Source of the DNA: an uncultured Bacteroidia bacterium
GTDB lineage: Bacteria > Bacteroidota > Bacteroidia > Bacteroidales > F082
Reading direction: 5' to 3'
NCBI GenBank assembly: GCA_902767725.1
Contig: CACXIM010000010.1
Coordinates: 1-64,000, forward strand
Length of the DNA: 64,000 nt
Part shown: piece by piece, positions 8,798 to 18,208 of the stretch
How the letters are laid out: every line of letters starts with the position of its first letter
How positions within the stretch are numbered: position 1 is the stretch's first letter
Notes under the pieces: generated by a model
What the model saw: only the letters and a program-made list of their open reading frames with translations
What the model was told of the DNA's origin: nothing
Databases searched by the model: none
Program-made: the position numbers and the translations under genes

Positions 8798-9733
8798 TTA
8801 TTTCTTTTCAGCAACGAAACGTTTCCTGTTTTCGATGACGAAGATGACCACAATAGAGAGCAACAAGGCGCCCAAGGCACTCAGAGCCACCACCACCCAG
8901 CGCACGGGGAAAGCTTTCTTGTCGGCAGGGAAGGGCTCGGTGACGATGTTGGAGTAAGTGAGATGTGAATTGAAGAAGCGCAGGTTTTGCTCGTAGTCTT
9001 TCTTGATGAGCGAATAGGTGTTGGCCTCGGCGATGATCTTGGTCTCCAGGTCGACGGCGTCGGCACCGTATTGTTCAAGGTTTTGTTTCAGCTCGTTGGC
9101 CTTGTTTGACCCATTAATGAAGCCGCGCGTCACTTCGCGGAGCTGGCCCGAGTAGTTGAGCACGCCATAGTTGGTGGCAAGGTCGGTGAGGGCTTGTTTG
9201 AGAGAGTCGATGTCTTGTTGCTTCATCTTGAGTTGCAGGTCGTACATGTCTACCACTTCAGCCACTTTCGATGTGTGCAGGTCATGTACCTTCTGGTCGT
9301 AGAAGTTGAGGATGTCCTTGGCGATGTCGCAGGCCACGAAGGGGTCTTTGTCCATCACGCTGATGCTGACAGCCTCATTGGGGGTCTTTCCAATCTTGAC
9401 CTTGCTTCGGTACTCGTTGATCATATAGGTCTTGGCAAACTTGTCTGCCTTGTTGATCTTGTAGTCCTCCCACAAGTTGTATTTTTCGACGATGGAGTCC
9501 ATGATTGAGCTTGAGTTGATGATTTCAAGCATTTGTTCGGTTTCGCTTTCATCGGAATAGGGGCTGATGTTGGCAGGATAGGCCACGGCCACGGACTTGT
9601 AGAGCGGCGTGATAAACATTGAGCTTGAGAAAATGGCACCGCAGAGGGCAGCCGCCACGGTGATGATGATGATGTGCCATTTCCATTTCAGCACGAGTTG
9701 AACCAGTGAAAGATTGTTGAAATTGTTATCCAT
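8798..9733 (-). CDS. Wzz-type polysaccharide chain-length protein
   Basis: A 311-residue inner-membrane protein with two membrane helices (about 17-38 and 280-303) around a largely helical periplasmic part with coiled coil near residues 160-260, the architecture of Wzz/PCP proteins that set polysaccharide chain length. The tail ends at RFVAEKK and has no tyrosine-kinase domain. Transcribed after a related Wzz (9789-10859) and before the ligase. Confidence 0.82.
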   Translation of the reverse strand: MDNNFNNLSLVQLVLKWKWHIIIITVAAALCGAIFSSSMFITPLYKSVAVAYPANISPYSDESETEQMLEIINSSSIMDSIVEKYNLWEDYKINKADKFAKTYMINEYRSKVKIGKTPNEAVSISVMDKDPFVACDIAKDILNFYDQKVHDLHTSKVAEVVDMYDLQLKMKQQDIDSLKQALTDLATNYGVLNYSGQLREVTRGFINGSNKANELKQNLEQYGADAVDLETKIIAEANTYSLIKKDYEQNLRFFNSHLTYSNIVTEPFPADKKAFPVRWVVVALSALGALLLSIVVIFVIENRKRFVAEKK

Positions 9734-9788
9734 TGTTGTTTGTGTTGTTTTCGGAGTAGTTGATACTAAATTAGGTGCAAGTTTGGGC

Positions 9789-10859
9789 TCATTCTTTTCC
9801 AGAATGGTTTGTTTTTTCCTTGGTGGCCGCCTCTTTTGCGGCCTCGTGACGAAAAAAGCCTTTCGAACGGTCGTAGAAGACGATGCAGAAAATGAGTAGC
9901 AGGAAAGTGCTCAGCACCGTGACCACCACGATGATCCAGCGGATAGGATAGCTCTTGCGCTCAGCTTGGAAGGCCGAGGTGACCACGAACTTGTGAGGGA
10001 TGAACTCAGTGGCGTCGACCTTGGCTTCCTCGTATTTCGACTTGACCAAAGAGAGTTGCAGGCGGTCGTTGTCCAGTCGCTCGTTGATGGCGTAGGAGGC
10101 GCCGCCATATTCGGCCAAAACGTCAAGCATTTCTTGTATATTCTTGACACCCTGTGAGTTGCCTTTTCCTAATTCCACAGCCAACTGTTGGCTGAGCATT
10201 TCCACTTGCGATTCGTAGTCGAACACACCGAGCTTGCGCAGGGTGTTCAACGAGTCTTCAAGCATGTTCATCTCGGCAACGAGGGTGTTGTATTCCTGTT
10301 CCACAATGCGGTAGGCCTCGATGGCGACCTCTTTCTGCATCTGGTTCATGGTGCTGTCGAAAATCTCGGCAATCTCATTGGCGATGCGGGCCGAGAGGGC
10401 GGCATCGGAGTCGAGGACCGTGATTTTTACGGCGTTGTATTCGGTGCGGCGGAACTTGATTCGGGCATCATAGAGCTTGTTGAGCTTGGTGATGGGATAC
10501 TTGCTGTCGGCCTTGATGTTGTAGTGTTCCATCAGGTTGAAACGGCTGATCACCTTATCGCGTACGCGGTTCGAGTTGAGCACTTGCAGCATCTGTTCGG
10601 TCTGCTCGTCCTCGCCGAAGTTCATGATGTCCTTTTCCGACTGGTAGGTCGTGCTGATCAACACCTTAGAGATGGAATTGCTGGAAGTGGGGTAGATGAT
10701 GGTCGTGGATTTGTAAAGTGGGGTGATGAAGAAAGGGGCGCTGAAAAGGATGGCACAAAGTGCGGCAACAGCCAAAATAATAAGGATGGGTTTCCTATAT
10801 TCCACCAAAAGCCTACATAAGTATTTGGAATTGTACGTGTTATGTTGTTGCTCTTCCAT
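9789..10859 (-). CDS. Wzz-type polysaccharide chain-length protein
   Basis: A 356-residue paralogue of the downstream Wzz protein: first membrane helix about 22-44, a motif FITPLYKSTTIIYP right after it (its neighbour has FITPLYKSVAVAYP), a helical periplasmic region, and a second helix about 308-330 followed by a short charged tail. Two adjacent chain-length proteins suggest a hetero-oligomeric export or length-control complex. A promoter box lies just upstream. Confidence 0.82.
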   Translation of the reverse strand: MEEQQHNTYNSKYLCRLLVEYRKPILIILAVAALCAILFSAPFFITPLYKSTTIIYPTSSNSISKVLISTTYQSEKDIMNFGEDEQTEQMLQVLNSNRVRDKVISRFNLMEHYNIKADSKYPITKLNKLYDARIKFRRTEYNAVKITVLDSDAALSARIANEIAEIFDSTMNQMQKEVAIEAYRIVEQEYNTLVAEMNMLEDSLNTLRKLGVFDYESQVEMLSQQLAVELGKGNSQGVKNIQEMLDVLAEYGGASYAINERLDNDRLQLSLVKSKYEEAKVDATEFIPHKFVVTSAFQAERKSYPIRWIIVVVTVLSTFLLLIFCIVFYDRSKGFFRHEAAKEAATKEKTNHSGKE

Positions 10860-10881
10860 AGTTATGTGTGAAATAAGTCGT

Positions 10882-10889
10882 CAAAAATA
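10882..10889 (-). promoter_or_regulatory. Promoter of the wzz-wzz-ligase operon
   Basis: Minus strand TATTTTTG with TTG at 10911-10909, 19 nt apart: a good Bacteroidota promoter in the gap between the flippase and the first wzz gene. Confidence 0.65.
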
Positions 10890-10925
10890 GGGATTTCCCT
10901 TGAATTGGCAATGAAAAATGTGGAT

Positions 10926-12416
10926 TTAGGCCTTTTTTTCCTTAGGAAGGACGAGGCTGACGATCTCCTTAAGGCTGAGGAGTCGGGTGAAAAAGATGGC
11001 GCCGCAATTGATGGCAAAGGCCATTGCAAATCCAATCAACCAATTGACATTCAATTGTTTGATGAGGAATGTTACAAGAGTGATGGTGGCCATGAAAAGG
11101 ATGGTATGGAACCAATAACGGCCTCCCATGTCGAGCTTGAGGATGCGTTTGGCAAGGAGGTATTGCAGGAAGGCTGTTACGGTTTGGACGCAAAGGCTGG
11201 TACAAGCGGCACCAACCGCATAAAACCTAGGGATGACGATGAGATTCAGCAGTATGTTGATGACAACACCTGCTAAGGCCACAAGGTTGAGCTGCTTCAA
11301 ACTACCATTGGCGGTGAGCAAGGTGCCGAATACGTAGGTCGTTGATAGACAGAAGAAACTGCCCATCAGTAGGGGAAATACGTTGGCATATTGCCCGATG
11401 CGCAGGAGATAGCTGGCTTCGGCCTCGGCCTCTTCGGGACGGTACATCAAATGCATGATTTCCTGACGGTAGAAGATACATAGGATCATGACGATGCCCG
11501 CCATGGCCACGATGACGTTGAACGAGGTCTTCACTAAGTTGTTCAGGTCTAACCTGTTCTTCAGCGTGGCGGCAAACATGGGCAACAGCATGATGGCAAA
11601 GAGGTTGGAGATGTTGTTTCCGGCATCGAAGAGGCGATAAGCCCGGCTGTAGATGCCGGCTTGCACGCCCTTGTCGTCCAAAAGACGCTCCAGCAGCACG
11701 GGCTCGATTCGACTATAGACGCTCATCAGCAGGACGAGCACGGCGAAGGGTATGCTTTGCCGAAGGATCTCCTTGAAAAATTGGAAGTTAAGCTTGAAAC
11801 TGAGATGCTCGGCATGTCGCAAGACAATGGTCAGGGCGAAAACGAGGGTGACGATGTAGGCCATGGTCTGGGCCTGCAGGTACCAGATGATGTTGAACTT
11901 CTCTTTTGGGAACCAACCGCTCCATAGAATAAGGCACATGATGATGATGGCCAGCACGCGGTCGAAAACGCTCAAGATGCTGTCCTGCTTGAACAGCAGT
12001 AGGCCTTGAATGTTCGACCTGAGGTAAAGGATGAAGGAGAGCAGGGTTTGGTTGAGGCCACACCAGAACAACAGTTTGAGTTTCAGACCTTCATTGTAAC
12101 CGCAGAAGTAGCCGACCACGAAGATGACTACGGCATAAAGCAGCCCGAGTAGGAGCTTGATTTCGGTGAGGCCGCCGAAGTGTTTGGAGAGGTTCTTCGG
12201 GTCCTGTGCGACCGCACGGCTGTTGAAGTTGGTGATGCCGAGGTCGAGGAGGATATAGAAGAGGTAGGAGAAATTGAAGAGCGCCTGGTAGGTGCCGTAG
12301 GAGGCGTCGCCGAGCAGATTTTGCACCTCGCGGTCGATGCCGAGAATCCAAAAAGGCTTCACCAACAGGTTGAGAAACAACAGGAAGATGATATTTTTGA
12401 TGAAGCGGTTCTGCAT
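10926..12416 (-). CDS. Oligosaccharide flippase (Wzx/MOP superfamily)
   Basis: A 496-residue membrane protein with roughly 12-14 hydrophobic helices, starting with RFIKNIIFLLFLNLLVKPFWILGIDREVQNLLG, the usual opening of Bacteroidales polysaccharide transporters. It would flip undecaprenyl-linked repeat units across the inner membrane. It is followed by the Wzz pair and ligase, but no glycosyltransferases are in the window. Its -7 box (TAATTTTG) is at 12447-12440. Confidence 0.85.
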   Translation of the reverse strand: MQNRFIKNIIFLLFLNLLVKPFWILGIDREVQNLLGDASYGTYQALFNFSYLFYILLDLGITNFNSRAVAQDPKNLSKHFGGLTEIKLLLGLLYAVVIFVVGYFCGYNEGLKLKLLFWCGLNQTLLSFILYLRSNIQGLLLFKQDSILSVFDRVLAIIIMCLILWSGWFPKEKFNIIWYLQAQTMAYIVTLVFALTIVLRHAEHLSFKLNFQFFKEILRQSIPFAVLVLLMSVYSRIEPVLLERLLDDKGVQAGIYSRAYRLFDAGNNISNLFAIMLLPMFAATLKNRLDLNNLVKTSFNVIVAMAGIVMILCIFYRQEIMHLMYRPEEAEAEASYLLRIGQYANVFPLLMGSFFCLSTTYVFGTLLTANGSLKQLNLVALAGVVINILLNLIVIPRFYAVGAACTSLCVQTVTAFLQYLLAKRILKLDMGGRYWFHTILFMATITLVTFLIKQLNVNWLIGFAMAFAINCGAIFFTRLLSLKEIVSLVLPKEKKA

Positions 12417-12439
12417 TCCAAGAGATTAGGTTTTCGCGG

Positions 12440-12447
12440 CAAAATTA
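12440..12447 (-). promoter_or_regulatory. Promoter box of the flippase gene
   Basis: TAATTTTG on the minus strand, 23 nt before the ATG; no clear -33 element. Confidence 0.5.
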
Positions 12448-12530
12448 TGAAAAAAAAGATTTTGAATTGTTTTTCCAGCCTTGTTAAGGAAATAATGTGT
12501 ATTTTTACCCCCGAATTAAGTTTTTTTGAA

Positions 12531-12806
12531 ATGAACAAGGAACAGGAAAACGTTGATGTTCTGGAAGAGGAACTTGTTGAGAATGAGAAGAGTTTGCTGC
12601 TCATCAACGACGATGTGAATACCTTTGAATATGTCATCGACACCTTGATGAAGGTGTGCCACCATACCCGCGAGCAGGCCGAGACCTGTGCCTGGATTAC
12701 GCACTACAAAGGCAAATGCGCTGTCATGCACGGCAGTTTTGAAGAGTTGAAACCTTATTACGACATCCTCCTTGGACATCAACTTACTGTGAAAATAACG
12801 GACTGA
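12531..12806 (+). CDS. clpS: ClpS-like Clp protease adaptor
   Basis: A 91-residue protein with the ClpS core: LLLINDDVNTFEYVIDTLMKVC (compare the LLLNDDxxxxxFVV pattern), then TREQAETCAWITHYKGKCAVMHGSFEELKPYYDIL. ClpS brings N-end-rule substrates to ClpAP-type proteases. The start at 12531 is the ATG that gives a normal ClpS length; the frame is open further upstream but that part is not protein-like. Its TGA overlaps the ATG of the next gene, so the two are translationally coupled. Confidence 0.83.
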   Translation: MNKEQENVDVLEEELVENEKSLLLINDDVNTFEYVIDTLMKVCHHTREQAETCAWITHYKGKCAVMHGSFEELKPYYDILLGHQLTVKITD

Positions 12807-15025
12807 TGGCGGGCTACACTTCATTGGAGATTTTGGCCATTCAAAAGGCCTACGAGGGCATGCTTGACGACATTCACCCCTTCGTTAACGCGCCCGAGCA
12901 TCTGGCTTTGATCGACAAGGCTTACCAATTCTGCTTGGAGCATTACGACGGTCGTTACCTTGTGTCGGGCAAGGCTTATATGTTTCACCTCATCGAAATG
13001 GGCCGCAGTGCCGTGATTGAGGTGGGTTTGGGCTATATTTCGGTGGTGGCATCGTTCCTGCATGGCATTGATTACAAAGAGGGTGTGAGCCTCAAGGAAC
13101 TTGAACAGCAGTTTGGCAAGACCGTGGCCATCATCCTCGAGGATTTCAGCGAGATTTCGAAGCTCGATACCGAGAAAGTGGCCTATAACTCCGACAACTT
13201 CCAAGTGCTGTTCCTCTCACTGATCGACGATATGCGGTCGGTGTTGCTGAAGATCGTGCATCGGGTGTACGACGTGCGCAACCAGGCCGATGTCGACGCT
13301 GACCGGTTGTCGAAGTATTTCCACGAGATCAAATACATCTATATCCCTATTGTCCATCGACTGGGCTTGTATAAGCTGAAGGCGGAGCTTGAAGAGAAGC
13401 TGATGTTGTATGAGAATCCGGAGATCTTCCACGAGATTGAGGCCAAGATCGAGGCGAGTAAAGAGGCACGAAGGCAAACTGCCGAAAAGTTCATAGCCCG
13501 CATCTCCGAGGGCATCAATGCCGAGTTGGAGCGCACAAAGAGAAACGGGAAGCACAAGTTTGCCTATACCGTGAAGTGGCGCTTGAAATCCATTCCCTCT
13601 ATCTATGCCAAGATGCGCGCCCAGAATGTGCCCTTTGAGGAGGTCTACGACTTGATGGCGGCACGTGTCATCATCCGCTGTGCCTTGAAAGACGAGCAGG
13701 AGTGCTGCTGGAGCGTGTATTCGGCGATTACCAACATCTATGACCCCATGCCGGAACGTCTTCGCGACTGGATCACTAAGCCCAAGGCCTCGGGTTATGA
13801 GTCGTTGCACACCACGGTGAAATATGACGACAAGCTATGGTTTGAGGTGCAGATCCGTACCACCCGCATGGACGACATCGCTGAGACGGGACAGGCGGCG
13901 CATTATCTATATAAAGGAGAGAAACAAACCTCTGAGGAGTGGCTACTCAATGTGCGCGAGGTGCTGGAAAATCCGGGCTTGGTGTCGTTTGAGAACTCTT
14001 ACAGGAAGATTTACAAATCGGATAAAATCTTCATTTTCACGCCCGAAGGCGACCTGAAGCAGTTGCCAATCGGTTCAACCGTGCTCGACTTTGCCTACGA
14101 GGTCCATACGCGTGTGGGTGAGACCTGCAACGGAGCGCGCGTCAACGGACACATGGTACCCATCCGGCATGTGCTGACCAATGGCGACAAGGTGGAAATC
14201 ATCACGAGCAAGAAACAGTCGCCGCGTGCCGACTGGCTCAATGTGGTGGTCACCGAGAAAGCCAAAAACAAGATCAGGCGCTATCTGAAGGAGGAAGAGC
14301 TGAAGGAATCGGAGCTGGGCAAAGGCATGTTGCAGCGCCGACTGAAAAACTGGAAGCTGCCTTTTTCCGAGACGGTGGTCGACATGCTCGTCAAGGAGTT
14401 CAAATTGGAAAACTCGTTACAGCTCTATCATCAGATTTCCACAGAGAAGATCGACATTGCCGACGTGAAACGCTTCTTGACGGCCAAATTCGGAGAGAAT
14501 GCTGAGAAAATGGCAAAGTCAGTGCCTGAGACGATTGGAGCGTCGAACAAAGAACAGCCCGTCGAAGCGGAAGAGTCGCTCTCTATCGGCGAGGACATCG
14601 ACAATGTGACCTATAAGTTGGCCAAGTGCTGCAACCCCATCCCTGGCGACCGTGTGTTCGGCTTTGTCACCAGCGACGGCACCATCAGCATACACCGCAC
14701 CAACTGCCCCAATGCCAAGAGCATGCAGCAGCGTTATGGCTACCGCATCATCAACGTGAAGTGGAATGGCATCGACGAAAATGGTGGGTCACAAGCGACG
14801 ATTCGTATTTATGGTCGAGACGTGATGGGCTTGTTAGGTAAAATCACCAAGGTGGTTTCTGAGGACTTGGAGGTAAACATGAAAAATATTGTTTTCAACT
14901 CGGACAAAGAGGGCTATTTTGATGGTAAAATCGTGCTGCAAATCTCCGATGTGGAAGCTTTGGAACAACTTATGGACAAAATCAGAACTATTGAGGGAAT
15001 TATGGAAGTGGTTAGGATTGATTGA
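12806..15025 (+). CDS. relA: RelA/SpoT-family (p)ppGpp synthetase with degenerate hydrolase domain
   Basis: A 739-residue long RSH protein. Order: HD-like region (about 30-190), synthetase domain (about 250-375, with YDLMAARVIIRC and GYESLHTTVKYD ... FEVQIRT), TGS domain (about 405-470, IFTPEGDLKQLPIGSTVLDFAY), a Cys/His stretch (CCNPIPGDRVFGF ... SIHRTNCPNA) and a C-terminal ACT domain (about 660-735). In the HD region the expected His-Asp is His-Gly (FLHGIDY) and the ED pair is missing, so hydrolysis is probably lost and the enzyme should act as a RelA-like synthetase. Coupled to clpS by a 1-nt overlap. Confidence 0.88.
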   Translation: MAGYTSLEILAIQKAYEGMLDDIHPFVNAPEHLALIDKAYQFCLEHYDGRYLVSGKAYMFHLIEMGRSAVIEVGLGYISVVASFLHGIDYKEGVSLKELEQQFGKTVAIILEDFSEISKLDTEKVAYNSDNFQVLFLSLIDDMRSVLLKIVHRVYDVRNQADVDADRLSKYFHEIKYIYIPIVHRLGLYKLKAELEEKLMLYENPEIFHEIEAKIEASKEARRQTAEKFIARISEGINAELERTKRNGKHKFAYTVKWRLKSIPSIYAKMRAQNVPFEEVYDLMAARVIIRCALKDEQECCWSVYSAITNIYDPMPERLRDWITKPKASGYESLHTTVKYDDKLWFEVQIRTTRMDDIAETGQAAHYLYKGEKQTSEEWLLNVREVLENPGLVSFENSYRKIYKSDKIFIFTPEGDLKQLPIGSTVLDFAYEVHTRVGETCNGARVNGHMVPIRHVLTNGDKVEIITSKKQSPRADWLNVVVTEKAKNKIRRYLKEEELKESELGKGMLQRRLKNWKLPFSETVVDMLVKEFKLENSLQLYHQISTEKIDIADVKRFLTAKFGENAEKMAKSVPETIGASNKEQPVEAEESLSIGEDIDNVTYKLAKCCNPIPGDRVFGFVTSDGTISIHRTNCPNAKSMQQRYGYRIINVKWNGIDENGGSQATIRIYGRDVMGLLGKITKVVSEDLEVNMKNIVFNSDKEGYFDGKIVLQISDVEALEQLMDKIRTIEGIMEVVRID

Positions 15026-15117
15026 ATGAGGAATGAAAAATGCGGAATGATGAATGATGAATGCGGAATGGGCTGCCAATGGCCAGTAGCCAATCTTTGA
15101 ATTTTGAATTTTTAAAT

Positions 15118-16740
15118 ATGAAGAAACTGTTTTTGATAATTGTTTTGGCGTTTTTGACCATGATGATGTCGGGGCAGACCTACGGCGTTGACCATGGGAA
15201 GAAAATCGTAGTAACTACGGGACGACTGCAAGAGGGTATGAAGTCGTATAAGGAAACGATGGAAGTCAAGGGGGAGACCTATACCTGTTATCGCAGCGAG
15301 ATGCCGTTGATAACCATTAGCACCGATGGCCCCATTGTCAACTCGCCTGCTGTGCATGGCATCATCAACGTGGCCGATGCCGATGGCAATGTGATTACGA
15401 TGCACGCCGGATTCAAGATCAGGGGCACTTCGTCGCAGCAGTACGACAAGAAATCATACCGTGTGGAGCTGTGGGCAGACGAGACCGGCGCCGAGATGGC
15501 CGACACTACCTTTCTTGGGTTGCGCAGCGACGACGACTGGAATCTGGAGGCCATGTGGGCACAGCCGCTCCGCCTTCGCGACAAAGTGGCCAACGAATTG
15601 TGGATGGAGATGTACCAACTGCCTTATCTCGAAAACGAGCCTGACGCACGGCCGGGCATCCACATGGTGTATGCCGATGTGTTCGTCAATGAGGAATACA
15701 AGGGCGTCTATGCCTTGACCGAGCGCATGGACCGCAAGCAATTGGGCTTGCGCAAATACAATGGAGATGTTAGGGGAGTGCTTTACAAAGGCAATGGCCC
15801 TGGTGCTCCTACGTTTGATACCTTGCCACCTTACGACAATACCTTGGATACTTGGGACAACTACGAATGGGTCTATCCCAATGAGAGCGACACCGCCATC
15901 AATTGGGACCATCTCTATAGCTTCACCAACTTCGTGATCAATGCCTCCAACAATGTGTTCTATTCGCAGTATGCTGCACAATTTAACAAGGACAATGCCA
16001 TCGACTACTATTTGTTTATCAACAGTTTGATGGCAATGGACAATATGGGCCGCAACCTGTTTGTGGCTCGTTATAAGAAGTCGAGCACTTATATGTATCT
16101 GCCCTGGGACTTGGATGCCATCTGGGGCTTGGACACCGACGGTAACAAGACCTACAACACGGCTGGCTTGAAGAGCAACGGCTTCTACGACCGCTTGACT
16201 CAGGACTGTAATGACTATGGTTTCGTAGCTTCGGCAAAGACGCGTTACATTGCCTTGCGCACCGACATTTTGACCACAGAACATATCATGGAGATGATTC
16301 AGGATCAATACAATGATTTGGTTGAGAACGGTGTATATGAACGCGAGCACGAGGCTTGGCCTGACTTTACCGTCGACGAGGGTCAGTTGGACTACATGCG
16401 TTGGTGGCTCGACAACCGCTTTAACTATTTAGATAGTGAAATCAATGCCGCATGTGGCACTTGGGGCATTGAGTTCCCCGAGACCCCTGAGCCCGTCGAA
16501 GGGCCGATTTCAAGTGTAGCCATATACCCCAATCCTGCCAAGGATCGCATCAACATCTGCTTTGAAGCGGCAGGCGAGGCTTCCATTAGGCTGTACGACA
16601 TGATGGGTCGCTTGGTGTATTCCGATGCCTCAAATACGCAGGCCTTTGTCATTTCCACGCAGGGTCTTTGCCAAGGCGTTTATACTTTGGTGACCATTTC
16701 TGGTGGAAAACAGCAGGTGGAAAGGGTGGTGGTGGAGTGA
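15118..16740 (+). CDS. CotH-kinase-like secreted protein with T9SS sorting domain
   Basis: A 540-residue exported protein: signal peptide (MKKLFLIIVLAFLTMMMSG), a CotH-type kinase-like domain (FKIRGTSSQQYDKKSYRVEL, LRSDDDWNLEAMW, YKGVYALTERMDRKQLGL, YLPWDLDAIWG), and a C-terminal type A sorting domain (VAIYPNPAKDRI ... GVYTLVTISGGKQQVERVVV, the last 75 residues). CotH proteins phosphorylate spore-coat proteins in Bacillus; in Bacteroidota they are surface or secreted proteins of unknown target. The start at 15118 gives a clean signal peptide; the 90 nt upstream are ATGA/ATGCGGA-like low-complexity sequence. Confidence 0.83.
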   Translation: MKKLFLIIVLAFLTMMMSGQTYGVDHGKKIVVTTGRLQEGMKSYKETMEVKGETYTCYRSEMPLITISTDGPIVNSPAVHGIINVADADGNVITMHAGFKIRGTSSQQYDKKSYRVELWADETGAEMADTTFLGLRSDDDWNLEAMWAQPLRLRDKVANELWMEMYQLPYLENEPDARPGIHMVYADVFVNEEYKGVYALTERMDRKQLGLRKYNGDVRGVLYKGNGPGAPTFDTLPPYDNTLDTWDNYEWVYPNESDTAINWDHLYSFTNFVINASNNVFYSQYAAQFNKDNAIDYYLFINSLMAMDNMGRNLFVARYKKSSTYMYLPWDLDAIWGLDTDGNKTYNTAGLKSNGFYDRLTQDCNDYGFVASAKTRYIALRTDILTTEHIMEMIQDQYNDLVENGVYEREHEAWPDFTVDEGQLDYMRWWLDNRFNYLDSEINAACGTWGIEFPETPEPVEGPISSVAIYPNPAKDRINICFEAAGEASIRLYDMMGRLVYSDASNTQAFVISTQGLCQGVYTLVTISGGKQQVERVVVE

Positions 16741-16743
16741 AAA

Positions 16744-17544
16744 CTACTTTTTTCTCCGTTCCAATCTTTTCAGCACTAATATGCTGACCTCATAAAGTAG
16801 GTATAGAGGAATCGTGACTAGTACTAATGTCATCAAGTCGGGCGGGGTGATGATGGCGGCTATGAGCATGATGACAAGAAAGGCATATTTACGGTATTGT
16901 CTTAATAGTTTGGAACTTACCATCTCAAGCTTGCCCAAGAAAAAGGCGATGATAGGAAGTTGGAACACAAATCCCATGACCAAGGTCAGGGTGGTGAAGG
17001 TGCTGATATAGGATTTTAATGTGATGTTGCTCTCCACCATGCCTGAGACGCTGTAAGTGCCTAGAAATCTGAATGAAATAGGGAAGAGAATAAAGTAAGA
17101 CATCAGCACACCGACAACGAAAAGCAGGTACATTGTTACGGTTACAAGCACTGAGTGTTTTTTCTCGTTTTCATACAGTGCGGGCGTGATGAAGCGGAAC
17201 AACTCGACTAAGATATAGGGCGAGGCGACCAAAAACCCAAGATAAAGGGAAGTCGTGATATGTGTCATGAATTGACTTGACAACTCGGTAGCAATTAGGT
17301 TGATGTGGAACTGGTTGAAAGCAAAATTGGAACCGAAGTAATGCAAGAACTTTTCTATGTATTGATAGGTGACGAAGTCCCATTGGCTGGGAGCAAGTAA
17401 TAGTTCGAATGTTTTATCCTTAAAACAGAATATAGCTATCGCAAACACCATCATCACGATGATGATGCGAAACAGCATTCGGCGGAGCACCTCAAGGTGT
17501 TCGCCGAAAGTCAGCATGTTCGGGTCGGAAGAAGAGTCATTCAT
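16744..17544 (-). CDS. tatC: Sec-independent protein translocase TatC
   Basis: A 266-residue six-helix membrane protein with the TatC N-terminal signature [16 protein letters not shown], whose Glu pair and basic residues bind the twin-arginine signal, and a conserved central part ([22 protein letters not shown]). The ATG at 17544 gives the canonical start and overlaps tatA by 8 nt; the longer frame back to 17622 would add a non-TatC tail. It is the last gene of the CXXX-peptide cluster, which suggests that it exports those precursors. Confidence 0.9.
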   Translation of the reverse strand: MNDSSSDPNMLTFGEHLEVLRRMLFRIIIVMMVFAIAIFCFKDKTFELLLAPSQWDFVTYQYIEKFLHYFGSNFAFNQFHINLIATELSSQFMTHITTSLYLGFLVASPYILVELFRFITPALYENEKKHSVLVTVTMYLLFVVGVLMSYFILFPISFRFLGTYSVSGMVESNITLKSYISTFTTLTLVMGFVFQLPIIAFFLGKLEMVSSKLLRQYRKYAFLVIMLIAAIITPPDLMTLVLVTIPLYLLYEVSILVLKRLERRKK

Positions 17545-17758
17545 CTTTTCCGTCACCTGTTTCGGGCTGGGTTTCTTCTTCATCCGCCTTCTTTGCAGGT
17601 TCTTCCACATCCAAAGGCTCATTCAAGCCTTCTTTGTAGCTTTTCACTCCCTTCCCTAAGCCTTTCATCAGCTCGGGTATCTTTTTTCCGCCGAAGATGA
17701 GCAAGGCCACACCAGCGATGAGAAGTAGTTCTGTTGTGCCTATGAATAACAATGTCAT
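17537..17758 (-). CDS. tatA: Sec-independent protein translocase TatA
   Basis: A 73-residue protein: one N-terminal membrane helix (residues 3-21, [20 protein letters not shown]), the [13 protein letters not shown] amphipathic helix hallmark, and an acidic tail. TatA forms the pore with TatC. Its ATG overlaps the stop of the CXXX modification gene (ATGA), so the translocase is translated in line with the peptide-modification genes. Confidence 0.92.
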   Translation of the reverse strand: MTLLFIGTTELLLIAGVALLIFGGKKIPELMKGLGKGVKSYKEGLNEPLDVEEPAKKADEEETQPETGDGKDE

Positions 17759-18024
17759 GCTACTAGAAAGATTTCGTTGGTTTCAAAGTTGATTTCCCAG
17801 TTGCCGTTTTCCGCGGATTCCCATTGGTATTTCTGCGCCATGCGGTCCCACCAGCCTTGGAACTTGGTGCCAGTCTCGCCCATGTCCTTGACAAGTTTCT
17901 CGTATAGCTCGGTGTTGTCGGCGCTGAGGATTTTCGCCAATTCGTTCAAGCCGTTTCTTCTTTCGAAGAGTTGCTGGATTTCGTTCTTTTCTTCAGGGGT
18001 TACCTGACCTATTTTTTTCTTCAT
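17755..18024 (-). CDS. CXXX-repeat peptide modification system small protein
   Basis: An 89-residue soluble acidic protein ([25 protein letters not shown] ... [16 protein letters not shown]) that I recognise as the small helper protein accompanying CXXX-repeat radical SAM systems in Bacteroidales and Clostridia. Its biochemical role is unknown; it could bind the precursor or the enzymes. It overlaps tatA by 4 nt and is separated from the maturase genes by a 184-nt gap that holds a large inverted repeat. Confidence 0.72.
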   Translation of the reverse strand: MKKKIGQVTPEEKNEIQQLFERRNGLNELAKILSADNTELYEKLVKDMGETGTKFQGWWDRMAQKYQWESAENGNWEINFETNEIFLVA

Positions 18025-18034
18025 TGTTAAATTG

Positions 18035-18204
18035 TTGAGTGTTTAATCGTTTAATTGTTGTTGCTTGATCGTCGCTTTGCGTCATTGCGAACGAAGTGAA
18101 GCAATCTAATTCGTTTCATTCGCTTAATTCGCCGTTTTTCTTTGTCGGCGAATCTGACGAATTGAGCGAATGGACTGCTTCGTGCCTCGCAGTGACGCGA
18201 AGCG
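18035..18204. repeat. Composite intergenic inverted repeat
   Basis: The arms GCGTCATTGCGAACGAAG (about 18079-18096) and its partner ending CTCGCAGTGACGC (to about 18198) form a roughly 130-nt imperfect hairpin that also pairs AATTCGCCG with CGGCGAAT near the loop. It is preceded by a TTGTTAAATTGTT-type stretch. Part of the same unit recurs at 53826-53900. It may act as an attenuator or processing site between the two halves of the CXXX operon, or may simply be a dispersed repeat. Confidence 0.7.
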
Positions 18205-18208
18205 TGTC

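Noticed and set aside
12447..12530. Longer clpS starting at ATG 12447
   Set aside because: The extra residues are Lys/Ile/Phe-rich without ClpS similarity; the ATG at 12531 gives the usual size.
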